64,000 bases of DNA from Terriglobia bacterium. Its GTDB lineage: Bacteria > Acidobacteriota > Terriglobia > Bryobacterales > Bryobacteraceae. Below are positions 31,994 to 41,260 of the stretch, one piece after another. The position numbers were made by a program, and so were the translations under genes. The stretch is taken from the NCBI GenBank assembly GCA_020073445.1, contig JAIQFE010000011.1, forward strand, positions 124,001 through 188,000. Direction: 5' to 3'. The stretch's first letter is position 1. Each line of letters begins with the position of its first letter. The notes beneath the pieces were generated by a model that did no database searches, was not told where the DNA came from, and saw only the letters and a list, made by a program, of their open reading frames with translations.

Positions 31994-34033
31994 ATGGAAA
32001 CATTCGTTACTTACTCTGTTCAAGGCGATATCGGCGTCATCACCATCGACAATCCGCCTGTGAACGCGCTCAGTTCCGCCGTGCTCGAAGGCCTTAGAAC
32101 CGCGTTCGATGCTCTGGAGAAACACACGGACGTGCGTGCGATTGTCGTGATGGGAAGCGGGCGGACGTTCGTAGCTGGTGCGGACATCAACGAGCTTGCC
32201 GAGATCCACGCTGGTATTGGACAGATGCCACCGTTTCATCCGGTGCTCAACGCGATCGAGAATTGCACCAAGCCTGTGATCATGGCGATTCACGGTATGG
32301 CGCTCGGGGGCGGTCTGGAATTGGCGATGGCCGGACACTATCGGGTGGCGACTCCGGACGCGCAGGTCGGGCAGCCGGAAGTGAAGATCGGGCTGATTCC
32401 GGGCGCGGGCGGGACGCAGCGGCTGCCGAGACTAGCTGGCGTTGCAGAGGCGGCCGAGATGTGTGCCTTCGGCGACAGCATCCCGACGGACGTGGCTAAG
32501 GACTGGGGCATCCTCGATTGGATCGTCAAAGGCGATCTTCGCGAAGGCGCGATTGAGTTCGCCCATGAGGTCATGGGACAGCCCGTCTGGAAAACACGCG
32601 ACCGGGATGATAAGCTGATCCCCACCGAAGCTCTGGCCGCTCTGCGCGCGCAATGCAAGCGGAGTCGTCGCAATCTGATTGCTCCCCTTGCCGCGATTGA
32701 CGCCGTGGAACTTGCGATTACCACGTCGTTCGATGAGGGTCTCAGGAGGGAAGCCGAGATCTTTGAGCGATGCTTGTTCTCAGACCAATGCAAGGCTTTG
32801 ATTTACGCGTTTTTCGCCGAGCGCGCGGTGGCCAAGGTCCCGGACATTCCCAAGGACACGGCTCTTTATGCGATCCGGAGTGCGGGCGTAATTGGGGCGG
32901 GCACCATGGGCGGCGGAATCGCAATGGCCCTCGCCAATGCCGGCATTCCCGTCCGGGTCAAGGACACCGAGCAGGCGGCACTCGATCGCGGCTTGGCGAC
33001 CATTCGCAAGAACTACGAAAGATCGGTCAAAAGCGGACGGCTCACGACGGCCGCCGCGGAAGAACGGATTGCTAGGATTTCGCCCCAGCTCGGCTGGGAG
33101 GGCTTCGACCAAGTCGACATCATCATCGAAGCGGTGTTCGAATCGATGGCTCTCAAGAAGCAGGTGTTCGCGGAGATCGATAAGATCGCCAAACGCGAGT
33201 GCGTGTTGGCTTCGAATACTTCGACGCTGGACATCGACGCGATCGCCGCGGTGACGTCGAGGCCGGAGATGGTGATCGGCACCCACTTCTTCAGCCCCGC
33301 GAATGTGATGCGGCTGGTCGAGATCGTGCGGGGGAAGGCCACGGAGAAGCCGGTGATCGCGACCGCCATGGCGCTGGCGAAAACTCTCAAGAAGGTCGGA
33401 GTGGTGGTGCGGAACGGATTTGGCTTCGTCGGCAACCGTATGGTGTTCCCATACATGAATGAAGCGCAGTTTCTGGTAGAAGAGGGCGCGACGCCCGAAC
33501 AAGTGGATCGCGCGCTCACCGATTTCGGAATGGCTATGGGCCCTCTGGCAATGGCCGATATGAGCGGGATCGACGTGTTTTGGCGAATTGAGCAGGAGTT
33601 CCCGCCTCGCACTGGTACGAAAGCGCCGGAAGCGATCGCGAAACTCTACGCGGCGGGACGTTATGGCCAGAAGACTGGAGCAGGTTTCTATCGCTACGAC
33701 GAAAATCGCAAACCGGTTCCCGATCCCGACGTTTTCAAATTGGTGCAGAAGGACACGCGATCGATTTCTGACGAGGAAATCGTCGAGCGGTGCATCTACG
33801 CGCTGATCAATGAAGGCTTCAAGGTGCTTGAGGAAGGCATCGCGTCGCGAGCGGTGGATATCGACGTCATTTACCTGACCGGTTATGGTTTCCCGGCGTA
33901 TCGCGGCGGGCCGATGTTCTACGCTGACTTGGTGGGCCTCAAAAAGATTCACGCCCGCGTAGTCGAGTTCGGATGGACCCCGGCGGCGCTGCTTATTTCT
34001 GCAAGCCGCCTCGCCGCAAATGAACGCACATGA
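31994..34033 (+). CDS. Fused enoyl-CoA hydratase / 3-hydroxyacyl-CoA dehydrogenase (FadB/FadJ type)
   Basis: The enzyme performs two steps of fatty-acid beta-oxidation on one chain. The 679-residue protein has an N-terminal crotonase domain (AGADINELAEIHAGI near residue 57; oxyanion region HGMALGGGLELAMAGH near 100). The dehydrogenase half starts with the NAD-binding motif SAGVIGAGTMGGGIAMALA near residue 295 and contains ASNTSTLDIDAIA near 412, the catalytic His in IGTHFFSPANVMRLVEIV near 428 and the end domain VGNRMVFPYMNEA near 478. I start it at the ATG at 31994 and not at 31907, because the extra part has no homology-like features. A thiolase gene is not adjacent. The stop overlaps the next gene as ATGA. 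Confidence 0.93.
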   Translation: METFVTYSVQGDIGVITIDNPPVNALSSAVLEGLRTAFDALEKHTDVRAIVVMGSGRTFVAGADINELAEIHAGIGQMPPFHPVLNAIENCTKPVIMAIHGMALGGGLELAMAGHYRVATPDAQVGQPEVKIGLIPGAGGTQRLPRLAGVAEAAEMCAFGDSIPTDVAKDWGILDWIVKGDLREGAIEFAHEVMGQPVWKTRDRDDKLIPTEALAALRAQCKRSRRNLIAPLAAIDAVELAITTSFDEGLRREAEIFERCLFSDQCKALIYAFFAERAVAKVPDIPKDTALYAIRSAGVIGAGTMGGGIAMALANAGIPVRVKDTEQAALDRGLATIRKNYERSVKSGRLTTAAAEERIARISPQLGWEGFDQVDIIIEAVFESMALKKQVFAEIDKIAKRECVLASNTSTLDIDAIAAVTSRPEMVIGTHFFSPANVMRLVEIVRGKATEKPVIATAMALAKTLKKVGVVVRNGFGFVGNRMVFPYMNEAQFLVEEGATPEQVDRALTDFGMAMGPLAMADMSGIDVFWRIEQEFPPRTGTKAPEAIAKLYAAGRYGQKTGAGFYRYDENRKPVPDPDVFKLVQKDTRSISDEEIVERCIYALINEGFKVLEEGIASRAVDIDVIYLTGYGFPAYRGGPMFYADLVGLKKIHARVVEFGWTPAALLISASRLAANERT

Positions 34034-34821
34034 ACGCGAATTACGACGCTCACCCTGAGATTGGCGAGTTGTACGATCACATTCCCCTGTATCGGGATCG
34101 CAAGGATGTGGCGTTCTATGTCGATCTTTGCCGCGCCGCTAAAGGCGAGGTGCTCGAACTCGGCTGCGGCACGGGCCGGATCCTGATTCCGGCAGCCGAA
34201 TCGGGGTGCGCCATCACAGGCCTCGACCAATCGGGTTCCATGATGGATCGATGCCGGACGAAGTTGCGGGCATTGACTCCTGAAGTTCAGAACCGTATAA
34301 CGCTCATCGAAGCGGACATGACAAGCTTTTCCCTCGGCCGCACATTCGCGCTTGCCACAGTTCCGTTTCGCCCACTTCAGCACCTGATAAGTGTCGAAGA
34401 GCAACTGAGTTTTCTAGCGTGCGTGCACCGGCACCTCCGGCCCGGAGGGAAGCTGGCCCTGGATGTCTTCAACCCAAATCTTCAGGCGCTCGCCAGCGCC
34501 ATCCACCCTGATGAGATCGAGGACACTGCGGAGCTGGCCATGGCGGATGGGCGCACAATGCGCCGCATGTACCGGATAACCGCTAAACATCCCGCTGAGC
34601 AAACCAACGATATCGAGCTGATCTACTATGTTCGTGATGCCGCCGGCGCTATTAAGCGAATCGTGCAGGCGTTCCCCATGCGGTACTTCTTTCGTTTTGA
34701 ATTGGAGCACCTCATGGCGCGGGCGGGATTCGAAATAACCGAGCTCTACGGCAGCCTCGACCGGTCGCCGTTCACGGATTCGTCTCTCGAAATGATCGTG
34801 ATCGCGACGCGGAAAGACTGA
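34030..34821 (+). CDS. Class I SAM-dependent methyltransferase
   Basis: The 263-residue protein has the SAM-binding motif I VLELGCGTGRILIPAAE near residue 44 and the acidic motif II ITGLDQSGSMMDRC near 63. An aromatic-rich C-terminal half follows (MRYFFRFELEHLMARAGF near 215). This matches the methyltransf_25 group that acts on small molecules or on diverse acceptors; the substrate is not visible. Its start overlaps the stop of the beta-oxidation gene as ATGA, so the two are co-translated even though no pathway link is apparent. Confidence 0.85.
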   Translation: MNANYDAHPEIGELYDHIPLYRDRKDVAFYVDLCRAAKGEVLELGCGTGRILIPAAESGCAITGLDQSGSMMDRCRTKLRALTPEVQNRITLIEADMTSFSLGRTFALATVPFRPLQHLISVEEQLSFLACVHRHLRPGGKLALDVFNPNLQALASAIHPDEIEDTAELAMADGRTMRRMYRITAKHPAEQTNDIELIYYVRDAAGAIKRIVQAFPMRYFFRFELEHLMARAGFEITELYGSLDRSPFTDSSLEMIVIATRKD

Positions 34822-34835
34822 TCCCTGAGCGGAAT

Positions 34836-34952
34836 CTATCTCTTCTTATCGTCGTTGGCGAACCACTTCACCCACTTGGTGGGCGGAAAGACGAACAAGC
34901 CAATCAGCGCGATGATGCAGAAAAAGACAAACAGCAAAACGGCAAGTGCCAT
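34836..34952 (-). CDS. Small single-span membrane protein (38 residues)
   Basis: The chosen start at 34952 has a very good ribosome binding site (GGAGGG, a few bases before ATG). The product is almost all one hydrophobic helix, ALAVLLFVFFCIIALIGLF, followed by a short basic/aromatic tail (VKWFANDDKKR). I do not recognise a family. It is divergent from the Ogt-type gene with only 24 bases between the starts. Proteins of this size are easily missed; a longer upstream reading is rejected because it crosses the divergent gene and has no start signal. Confidence 0.55.
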   Translation of the reverse strand: MALAVLLFVFFCIIALIGLFVFPPTKWVKWFANDDKKR

Positions 34953-34976
34953 GTCCCTCCATCTTATACTGTGGCT

Positions 34977-35468
34977 ATGAAGTACTGTTACACCGATAGC
35001 CCGATCGGCCCTTTGCTGATCGCAGGCGATGAAGACGCCATTCATCTGATCGGGTTTCCCAAGAACGGCAAGCCCCATAAGCCGGAGGCGGGGTGGACCC
35101 AATCCATGAGCGGTCCGCTGGCGGAAGCGGTGCGGCAGTTACGCGAGTACTTCGCGGGGCAGCGAAAGGATTTCGATCTCCCCCTGGCGCCCGAAGGCAC
35201 GGACTTCCAGCGCAAGGTGTGGCGAAAGCTGCAAGAGATCCCCTACGGAGAAACGATCTCGTATGGCGAGCTGGCCAAACGCGTGGGGAATCCCAAGGCG
35301 TCGCGCGCGGTGGGGTCGGCGAACGGCAAGAACCGGATTCCGATCGTGATCCCGTGCCACCGCGTGATCGCGGGTGACGGCGGGCTGGGAGGATTCGGCG
35401 GCGGGCTCACCGTTAAAGAAAAGCTATTGGCAATCGAGAGGGCGCCGCTCGCCAAGTCGGCGGTCTAG
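34977..35468 (+). CDS. ogt: Methylated-DNA-protein-cysteine methyltransferase
   Basis: It repairs O6-methylguanine by moving the methyl group to its own Cys in a single-turnover reaction. The protein of 163 residues has the N-terminal ribonuclease-H-like part and the C-terminal domain. The HTH region reads KVWRKLQEIPYGETISYGEL near residue 81. The active site IPIVIPCHRVIAGDG lies near 120 with the accepting Cys, and GGFGGGLTVKEKLLAIE near 138 completes the family pattern. A GTG at 34971 two codons earlier is also possible. The divergent gene is the small membrane protein, and a CTAG tetranucleotide is shared as the stop of this gene and of the convergent gene at 35465. Confidence 0.93.
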   Translation: MKYCYTDSPIGPLLIAGDEDAIHLIGFPKNGKPHKPEAGWTQSMSGPLAEAVRQLREYFAGQRKDFDLPLAPEGTDFQRKVWRKLQEIPYGETISYGELAKRVGNPKASRAVGSANGKNRIPIVIPCHRVIAGDGGLGGFGGGLTVKEKLLAIERAPLAKSAV

Positions 35469-35785
35469 CGGCTTCGCTTGGGGCCGTGGCCGTTTCCGCC
35501 GGTGTGCCCGTTCCCAGCGCTGCGGAGGAACGTGTCCATTCGTTTGCCGAGCGATTTGATGTCGGCCGAGTTTCGCATCACGATCTTCATGCCCGATACA
35601 ACGAGCTTGCGCGTGGCCTCTATCTGCTTATCCGCGCGGTCCATGCGCTTTTCGGCCGCATCCATCCGCTTGTCAGCCGCATTCATGCGGCGATTGAAGC
35701 GAGCCTCGGCCTGCTCGCCACGTTGGGCCGTTCGTTCCAGAATGGCCCAAACCTCGTCAAACCTGCTCTGAACTTGCCGATCCAT
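35465..35785 (-). CDS. Small coiled-coil protein of unknown function
   Basis: The 106-residue protein is largely a heptad repeat with alternating Met, Ala, Glu and Arg (NAADKRMDAAEKRMDRADK near residues 35-53). This implies a long helical coiled coil, and a Gly/His/Asn-rich basic tail follows. There is no signal peptide or membrane span. I do not recognise a family. It is the last gene of the minus-strand ABC locus (16 bases after the permease start region is excluded; its 5' end is 17 bases from the permease stop), so it may be co-transcribed. The low-complexity composition makes homology inference unsafe. Confidence 0.5.
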   Translation of the reverse strand: MDRQVQSRFDEVWAILERTAQRGEQAEARFNRRMNAADKRMDAAEKRMDRADKQIEATRKLVVSGMKIVMRNSADIKSLGKRMDTFLRSAGNGHTGGNGHGPKRSR

Positions 35786-35801
35786 TCTCTCGAAGTGTAA
35801 C

Positions 35802-37406
35802 TCAGGTGGTAATCGGACCCTCGCCGCGCGAGAGTGCGGTGACCATCTGTTCCTTCAATTGCCCGGCTGCGGCCACGGCGGAGTCGAGCGACAGTTTGTA
35901 GACGACGGCCCCGATCGCCGCATCCACAGCCAGGACGGCGAAGAACGCAGCCTCGCTGGCAAACGCGTATCGAGCCAGGTAGGCCAGGGCGACCGGCACA
36001 AAAGCAATCGGGTAAATCAGGAAAAGGATCGCCTGCACACGGCCGGACGCTCCGGAGCGGAATGAGGCCGCCGGATTCATCGCGCGCGGCTGACGAATGG
36101 AGAGATGGTTGCCCGCGGCCAGCAGGAAGATGCTGACCACCCCCGCCACTCCGAAAGACTCGGCCAAGGTGCGCGGGCGCAGAGGCATTCCCAACAATCC
36201 GCACACCAGGGCGATGACTCCAATCTCCAGGGCAATGAAGAACAACGCGCTCAGGTTCTTCCCGATCATGACGCGTGAAAACGCGACGGGTGCCAGAAAA
36301 TAGAACTGGGCGGCCGAGCGGTCGAATCCGAAAGAGTTCCAGAAACACGCTTCGCTAAGCAGCAGCAGTGAGTACACGCTGACCACGGTCAGGTAATTTG
36401 AGCCGAGGAATGATCGTGAGCTGTCCTGACCGCCCAGGGCCACCGGCAGCCAGATCAGCAGGCCGAACGTGAATCCCATGAGGAACACCAGACGGAATCG
36501 CGGCGAGCGCGTCAGGAAACGCACTTCCTTTTCGACCAGCGCGCCTAATGGATCGCCCAGAAGCATGGACGGCAACCGGAAGAATCGTTCGACGAATTGC
36601 TCTCGAACGCCCGAAATGGCGGATCCGCTCGACGAACGCGCGGATGCGGCGTCGACATCGAAGAAGATGGTGCGGCGGAACTGCCAGTAGCTGAGGAGCC
36701 CGGCGGTGGCCAGCCACGCGATGAGGATCGCCAGGGACCGGAGTTGCCCACGTCCTTGAAGAAAATCCGCCGTCGCCGTCCAGGGCCAGCCGGGCCACGA
36801 TCCACGCGCCATTAAGGCGCGAAACCGGCCCGAAGATTCAGTCCCTGGAGTGAACAGAAGCCTCGGCAGCGACGCAGCCAGTATCAGAAGAAAGAATGCC
36901 GCCTCACGGATGCGCCGCCGGGCGAGAAGACGCGCGATGGTGTCGCGCGATCCAACCCCCAGCACCAGGTTGAACGCCGCGAAGGGCACCAATCCCAGCG
37001 CATTCCAGGCATGCAGCGTGGGATTCCGTATAATCCCGATCCCCGCGCCGATCAGGACGAGAACCACCTCGACGGCCACCGTGACGCGGAGCATCACCTC
37101 GAGTGCGAAGAATTGCTTGATCGGAACGGGATAGGCCTGGAGCTTGCGAAGATCGAGCGAGGCTCCAGAAGCGGCCATCAGCACCGGGACCACCTGCCAG
37201 TAGAGGAAGACCAGCAGAAAGACTCCCGACAAACTGGCGGACAGCGGCGAGCTGGTCAGCAGCATGACGGCGAACGCGGCGGCGATCCAGAATCCATACC
37301 AGATCACGCCGACAAATGCGCTCCAGCCGATGCCCCGCCGCAGGAAGGAGTTGCGCAGCGAACGCCATTGGCCCCAGAGGATCGCGCGGGCCTGATTCAT
37401 TCCCAT
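35802..37406 (-). CDS. ABC transporter permease (ABC-2/putative exporter type)
   Basis: The 534-residue membrane protein has roughly 12 hydrophobic segments, for example GWSAFVGVIWYGFWIAAAFAVMLL near residue 28 and VFLMGFTFGLLIWLPVALG near 310. It belongs to the class of large ABC exporters that pair with a stand-alone ATPase. I cannot assign a substrate. Its ATPase gene lies 15 bases upstream on the same strand, so the pair is one transporter. A start two codons later (ATG 37400) is as likely as 37406. The order PadR-FtsX-ATPase-permease suggests that the whole run responds to the same PadR switch. Confidence 0.82.
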   Translation of the reverse strand: MGMNQARAILWGQWRSLRNSFLRRGIGWSAFVGVIWYGFWIAAAFAVMLLTSSPLSASLSGVFLLVFLYWQVVPVLMAASGASLDLRKLQAYPVPIKQFFALEVMLRVTVAVEVVLVLIGAGIGIIRNPTLHAWNALGLVPFAAFNLVLGVGSRDTIARLLARRRIREAAFFLLILAASLPRLLFTPGTESSGRFRALMARGSWPGWPWTATADFLQGRGQLRSLAILIAWLATAGLLSYWQFRRTIFFDVDAASARSSSGSAISGVREQFVERFFRLPSMLLGDPLGALVEKEVRFLTRSPRFRLVFLMGFTFGLLIWLPVALGGQDSSRSFLGSNYLTVVSVYSLLLLSEACFWNSFGFDRSAAQFYFLAPVAFSRVMIGKNLSALFFIALEIGVIALVCGLLGMPLRPRTLAESFGVAGVVSIFLLAAGNHLSIRQPRAMNPAASFRSGASGRVQAILFLIYPIAFVPVALAYLARYAFASEAAFFAVLAVDAAIGAVVYKLSLDSAVAAAGQLKEQMVTALSRGEGPITT

Positions 37407-37421
37407 GTTTTCACGACGGGT

Positions 37422-38192
37422 TCACAGCCAATCCAGAGTTTCGCGCATGGTGCCGATGCCCACGGCGCGAACGAACGCGTCTTCCAAAGTCTTCGACGAT
37501 CCGCGCAGTTCGTCCATGGAGCCTTCCTGCACCAGCTTGCCTTCGTTGATGATCGCGACCCGGTCGCACAGGCGCTCCACCACTTCCAATACATGTGACG
37601 TAAGAAAGATCGTCGCGCCGTGGCGGACCTGGTCGAGCAGGATATCTTTCATCAATCGCGCGCCGACCGCGTCCACGCCTTCAAACGGCTCATCCATCAG
37701 GAAAAGCTGGGGCCGGTGGATCAACGCGGCCGCCATCGCCACGCGCTTGCGCATTCCCTTCGAATACTCGGCGATCAGCTTGCGCGACGCATCGCCCAGC
37801 TCGAACAGGTTCAGCAGCTCCTGGCTGCGTTCTCTCGCAACGGCGCGCTCCAGGCCGTAGATGCGGCCGACGAATTCGATGAACTCGCCGCCGGTGAGGT
37901 GATCGAACAGCAGGGATTCGTCGGGAACCAGTCCGATCTGACGCTTGATCGCCAGGCCCTCCTCCGGCATCGGCAGCCCGAGCAGACGGATGGAGCCCGA
38001 GGTAGGCGTCGCCAGGCCCATCAGCATCTTGATGGTGGTGGTTTTGCCGGCGCCGTTGGGTCCCAGGAAGCCGAAGAAACAGCCGCGCGGAACGCTGAGG
38101 GTGAGTCCATCCACGGCGGCCTTCTGGTCGTACAGCTTCCGGAGATCTTTAACTTCGATGGCCGGCGCCGTATCCCGAGAGAAGTCGGACAT
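37422..38192 (-). CDS. ABC transporter ATP-binding protein
   Basis: The 256-residue nucleotide-binding protein has Walker A GPNGAGKTTTIKML near residue 49, the Q-loop region near 90, a signature motif YSKGMRKRVAMAAALI near 144 (a relaxed LSGGQ), Walker B LFLMDEPFEGVD near 167 and the switch His in FLTSHVLEVVERL near 199. This pattern, with the YSKGM signature, is typical of ABC-2 type exporters for drugs, lipids or polysaccharides. It lies 60 bases after the FtsX-type permease gene and 15 bases before its own permease. The C-terminal tail is short. Confidence 0.93.
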   Translation of the reverse strand: MSDFSRDTAPAIEVKDLRKLYDQKAAVDGLTLSVPRGCFFGFLGPNGAGKTTTIKMLMGLATPTSGSIRLLGLPMPEEGLAIKRQIGLVPDESLLFDHLTGGEFIEFVGRIYGLERAVARERSQELLNLFELGDASRKLIAEYSKGMRKRVAMAAALIHRPQLFLMDEPFEGVDAVGARLMKDILLDQVRHGATIFLTSHVLEVVERLCDRVAIINEGKLVQEGSMDELRGSSKTLEDAFVRAVGIGTMRETLDWL

Positions 38193-38252
38193 GCTTCTCT
38201 CCTATGTTAACTATTCGACGCCGAACGCCCGCAACACGGGGCGGTCCTCCCG

Positions 38253-40898
38253 TTATTCTTCCCGCAGCGTCGTGGCTGGATCGAGACGCGCGATGCGAAG
38301 GCTCGGGAGCAGGCTGGCTAGAGCGGCGACGATCACCAAAATTGCCGTCACGCCTGCGAAAGCGGTCCTGTCGTCAGCCTGGACGCGCCACAGCACATGC
38401 GCAAGCAATCGTCCTGCGCTGCGCGCCAGGAAATAGCCGATCCCTGCGCCGATCAGCGTCAGCAGAATGCCCGGCCGCGCGGCTTGTCCCATCGCCTGCC
38501 AGCGCGAAGCCCCAAGCGCTAGACGAATGCCAAACTCGCGCGTGCGCTCCATCACCGAGTGGGCTACCAGGCCATAGATGCCTACCGCCGCCAGTACCAA
38601 AGCGAGCGCGGCGAGCGATCCCAGCAGAACCGCCTGGAGCCGCTGGCGGGCAAATGCGCCCGAGCGAACCTCATCCATGCTGCGGAATTCCGCGAACGGA
38701 AGCTGGCGGTCGACGGAAGCCACCGCCGCACGCATAGCCTGTGCGATTTCGGCTAGCGGACCCGCCGAGCGCACCACCCAATGCGGGGAGTAATAGTTGT
38801 GCATGGCCACGAAATCCTTGCCCGCAAGTTGCGCCGCAGGGACATAGACTGTGGGCGATGGCGCCACTGGTCCGAAGCCGCCCAAACCGCTCTGCTGCTG
38901 CACATCCGTCACCACGCCGACAATCTCATGAACGGTGCCGCCCAGATTCACATGGCGGCCCAGCGGAGAATCCTCCTTAAGAAACTGGCGTACAAAAGTT
39001 TCGTTCACGATCGCGACCAAAGGCGCTTCGGCCCGATCCTGGTCTTCGAATTTGCGTCCGCGCTGCATCGTGAAGCGAAGCGTCTCAAAATACCCCTGAG
39101 TGACGTAGAGCAGGTCCGTGCCTTGCACTTCAGGCATGGCATGGGGTCCATCCATAATGCGCATTCCGTTATTCAACGGCCGCTCGTAAGGCAGCGTCAA
39201 TCCGATTCCCGCGGCTTCGACGCCAGGCGTCTCGCGGAGCTTGGTCAAGGAAGTGTCGAACAGCCGATGAATCGCGCTGTCGGTGGTGTAACGTGCATCC
39301 CGCAGCGAAAGGCTCGCGGTCAGCACGTTGCGCGGGTCGAACCCGGGATTCAATCCGTTTAGGTAGAGCAGCGGACGCAACACCAGGCCAGCGCTCACCA
39401 GAAGCACCATGCCGAGCGCGACTTCACACACCACCAGTCCGCGGCGCGCCCACGCGTTCCTGTGCGCCGAAGCCGTTCGGCTGGAACTGCCCAGCGCCTG
39501 GATCAGGTCGCCGCGCGAACTGGCCAAGGCCGGATAGAATCCGAAGATCAGGCCGGTCAGCAGAGCGGTCAACGCGGTCACGATCATCACCCGCGCATCC
39601 ATCGTGATGGGTTGCGTGGGCCGCAGCGTGGCCGTCACCACGGGTTTCAGCGCGTCCATGGCAAGCGCGCCCAGTGCGAATCCGCCGATGCCGCCCACGA
39701 CCGCCAGCAGCAAGCTCTCCGAGAGCAGTTGCGCGAGTATGCCGCCGCGCCCGCTTCCGAGCGCCATTCTGGTGGCGATTTCGTGCTGGCGCGAGCCGCC
39801 CCGGGCGAGCATCAGTCCGGCGATATTCACGCATCCAATCAGCAGGACCAAGCCGACGGCGGCCCACAACAGAAGGACAGGCCCGCGGTCGCTGTCGCCA
39901 TTGGCTCGCTGTACGGTGATCAGGTGCCACCGCATGGACGCCAGCTTGAAATGATTCTCGGCGATGAACCCAGCGCCGAGCGTCTCCAGCTCCGCATTCG
40001 CTTGTGCCATCGAAGAGCCCGGCCGCAGGCGCACGATCATCGAATAGTTCGTCCCGCCACCTTCGCCGCGCGTCGAGGGGCGCAGCGGCGTCCATAGGTC
40101 GGCCGACGGCGAGGTGTCGAAGCTTTGTGGCATCACCCCGATCACGGTGAAGGGCTCGCCCCGCAGCAATATGGTCTGCCCCAGAATTCCGGCATCGGAG
40201 GCGAACAGGCGTGTCCACAATCCGTGGCTCAAGACGGCTACCGCTGGGCCGCCATTGCGGTCTTCCTCGGGAGCGATTTCCCGCCCGATCATCGGCGAAA
40301 CGCCCAACACGCGGAAGAAGCCTGTGGAGACGCGAACTTGGCGGATATACTGTGCCCCGCCGGCCGGCGCCACCAGATTCACGCCTTCAAACCCACTGTG
40401 TACGGCCACGTCCATCGTGCGCGCGTGATCGCGAATATACTCCCAAGTGCGGCCGGTTACCTGGACTTGTTCATACCAGCCTCGATCGCTGCGATCCTGA
40501 CGCGCCACGCGAGCCAGACGATCCGGTTCGGGGTAGGGAAGCGGACGGAAGAGCATCGCATCCACGATGCTGAAGATCGCCGTGTTGGCGCCGATACAGA
40601 GCGCCAGTGTGACGATCACGGTCAGCGAGAACGCCGGGTTCTTGCGCAGAACGCGAAAGGCGTAGCGAAAGTTGCGAGCGGCAGTGTCGGCCCAGGCCAA
40701 GCCGGAGGATTCTCGAACCTCTTCTTTGACGGCGGTCACGCGTCCGAACTCACGGCGCGCGCGCAGTTCTGCTTCTTGCGGAGAGACCCCGCGGGAGACC
40801 AGGTCGTCGCGGTATTTCTGCATATGATCGCGCAGTTCGGCATCTAGGTCCGATTCAAAGCGCCCGCGGTGGAACAGGGGTCGGAATCGCTTGAACAT
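38253..40898 (-). CDS. FtsX/MacB-type ABC permease, acidobacterial duplicated form
   Basis: The 881-residue protein has a soluble N-terminal lead with LRARREFGRVTAVKEEVRESS (about residue 43), a first membrane span after NPAFSLTVIVTLALCIGANTAIFS near 85, a large periplasmic MacB-PCD-like domain, three spans near 360-470, a second periplasmic domain and a final triple span. Two FtsX units in tandem in a permease without an own ATPase are the layout described for the acidobacterial duplicated orphan permease (ADOP) family. It starts three bases after the PadR stop, so PadR autoregulates with it. The substrate is unknown; export of peptides, lipids or efflux of toxic agents is likely. Confidence 0.9.
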   Translation of the reverse strand: MFKRFRPLFHRGRFESDLDAELRDHMQKYRDDLVSRGVSPQEAELRARREFGRVTAVKEEVRESSGLAWADTAARNFRYAFRVLRKNPAFSLTVIVTLALCIGANTAIFSIVDAMLFRPLPYPEPDRLARVARQDRSDRGWYEQVQVTGRTWEYIRDHARTMDVAVHSGFEGVNLVAPAGGAQYIRQVRVSTGFFRVLGVSPMIGREIAPEEDRNGGPAVAVLSHGLWTRLFASDAGILGQTILLRGEPFTVIGVMPQSFDTSPSADLWTPLRPSTRGEGGGTNYSMIVRLRPGSSMAQANAELETLGAGFIAENHFKLASMRWHLITVQRANGDSDRGPVLLLWAAVGLVLLIGCVNIAGLMLARGGSRQHEIATRMALGSGRGGILAQLLSESLLLAVVGGIGGFALGALAMDALKPVVTATLRPTQPITMDARVMIVTALTALLTGLIFGFYPALASSRGDLIQALGSSSRTASAHRNAWARRGLVVCEVALGMVLLVSAGLVLRPLLYLNGLNPGFDPRNVLTASLSLRDARYTTDSAIHRLFDTSLTKLRETPGVEAAGIGLTLPYERPLNNGMRIMDGPHAMPEVQGTDLLYVTQGYFETLRFTMQRGRKFEDQDRAEAPLVAIVNETFVRQFLKEDSPLGRHVNLGGTVHEIVGVVTDVQQQSGLGGFGPVAPSPTVYVPAAQLAGKDFVAMHNYYSPHWVVRSAGPLAEIAQAMRAAVASVDRQLPFAEFRSMDEVRSGAFARQRLQAVLLGSLAALALVLAAVGIYGLVAHSVMERTREFGIRLALGASRWQAMGQAARPGILLTLIGAGIGYFLARSAGRLLAHVLWRVQADDRTAFAGVTAILVIVAALASLLPSLRIARLDPATTLREE

Positions 40899-40901
40899 GG
40901 C

Positions 40902-41246
40902 CTACACCTCGCTAGGCCGCGCCTTCAGGACGTCGCCGATGGCCTCGCTGAGGCGTGACCAGTACGCAGTTTCTTCGGTGAGGTGTTTCCGCCCGGCCGC
41001 GGTCAGTTCATAAAACTTGGAGCGGCGATTGTTCTCGCTCTCTCCCCATTCGGAGGTGACGAATCCGCCGTGTTCCAGCCGGGCCAGCGCGGGGTACAGC
41101 GATCCTTGGGGAATCTGTAAGGCTTCCTTGGAGATCTGCTGGATTCGCAGCAGAATGCCGTAGCCATGCAGCGGGCCGAGCGAAACGGCCTTCAAAATCA
41201 GCATGTCGAGCGTCCCTTGCAGGATCTCAACGGGCGGTTTAGCCAT
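40902..41246 (-). CDS. PadR-family transcriptional regulator
   Basis: The 114-residue protein has the winged-helix PadR fold, with EILQGTLDMLILKAVSLGPLHGYGI at the start, then IPQGSLYPALARLEHGGFV near residue 45, and NRRSKFYELTAAGRKHL near 74. PadR proteins usually repress a neighbouring efflux or membrane-transport gene and respond to small phenolic or drug-like ligands. Here the gene is the first of a run with the FtsX-type permease (three bases downstream) and an ABC exporter. Repeated CCTAG-type sites lie directly upstream (41261-41306), so autoregulation is likely. The short C-terminal helix is of the small (class s-PadR) type. Confidence 0.92.
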   Translation of the reverse strand: MAKPPVEILQGTLDMLILKAVSLGPLHGYGILLRIQQISKEALQIPQGSLYPALARLEHGGFVTSEWGESENNRRSKFYELTAAGRKHLTEETAYWSRLSEAIGDVLKARPSEV

Positions 41247-41260
41247 GAGAAAGGACTCCT

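Noticed and set aside
32780-33952. Minus-strand frame (about 390 codons) opposite the beta-oxidation gene
   Set aside because: It overlaps conserved dehydrogenase motifs on the plus strand, has no start signal and no family match by eye.
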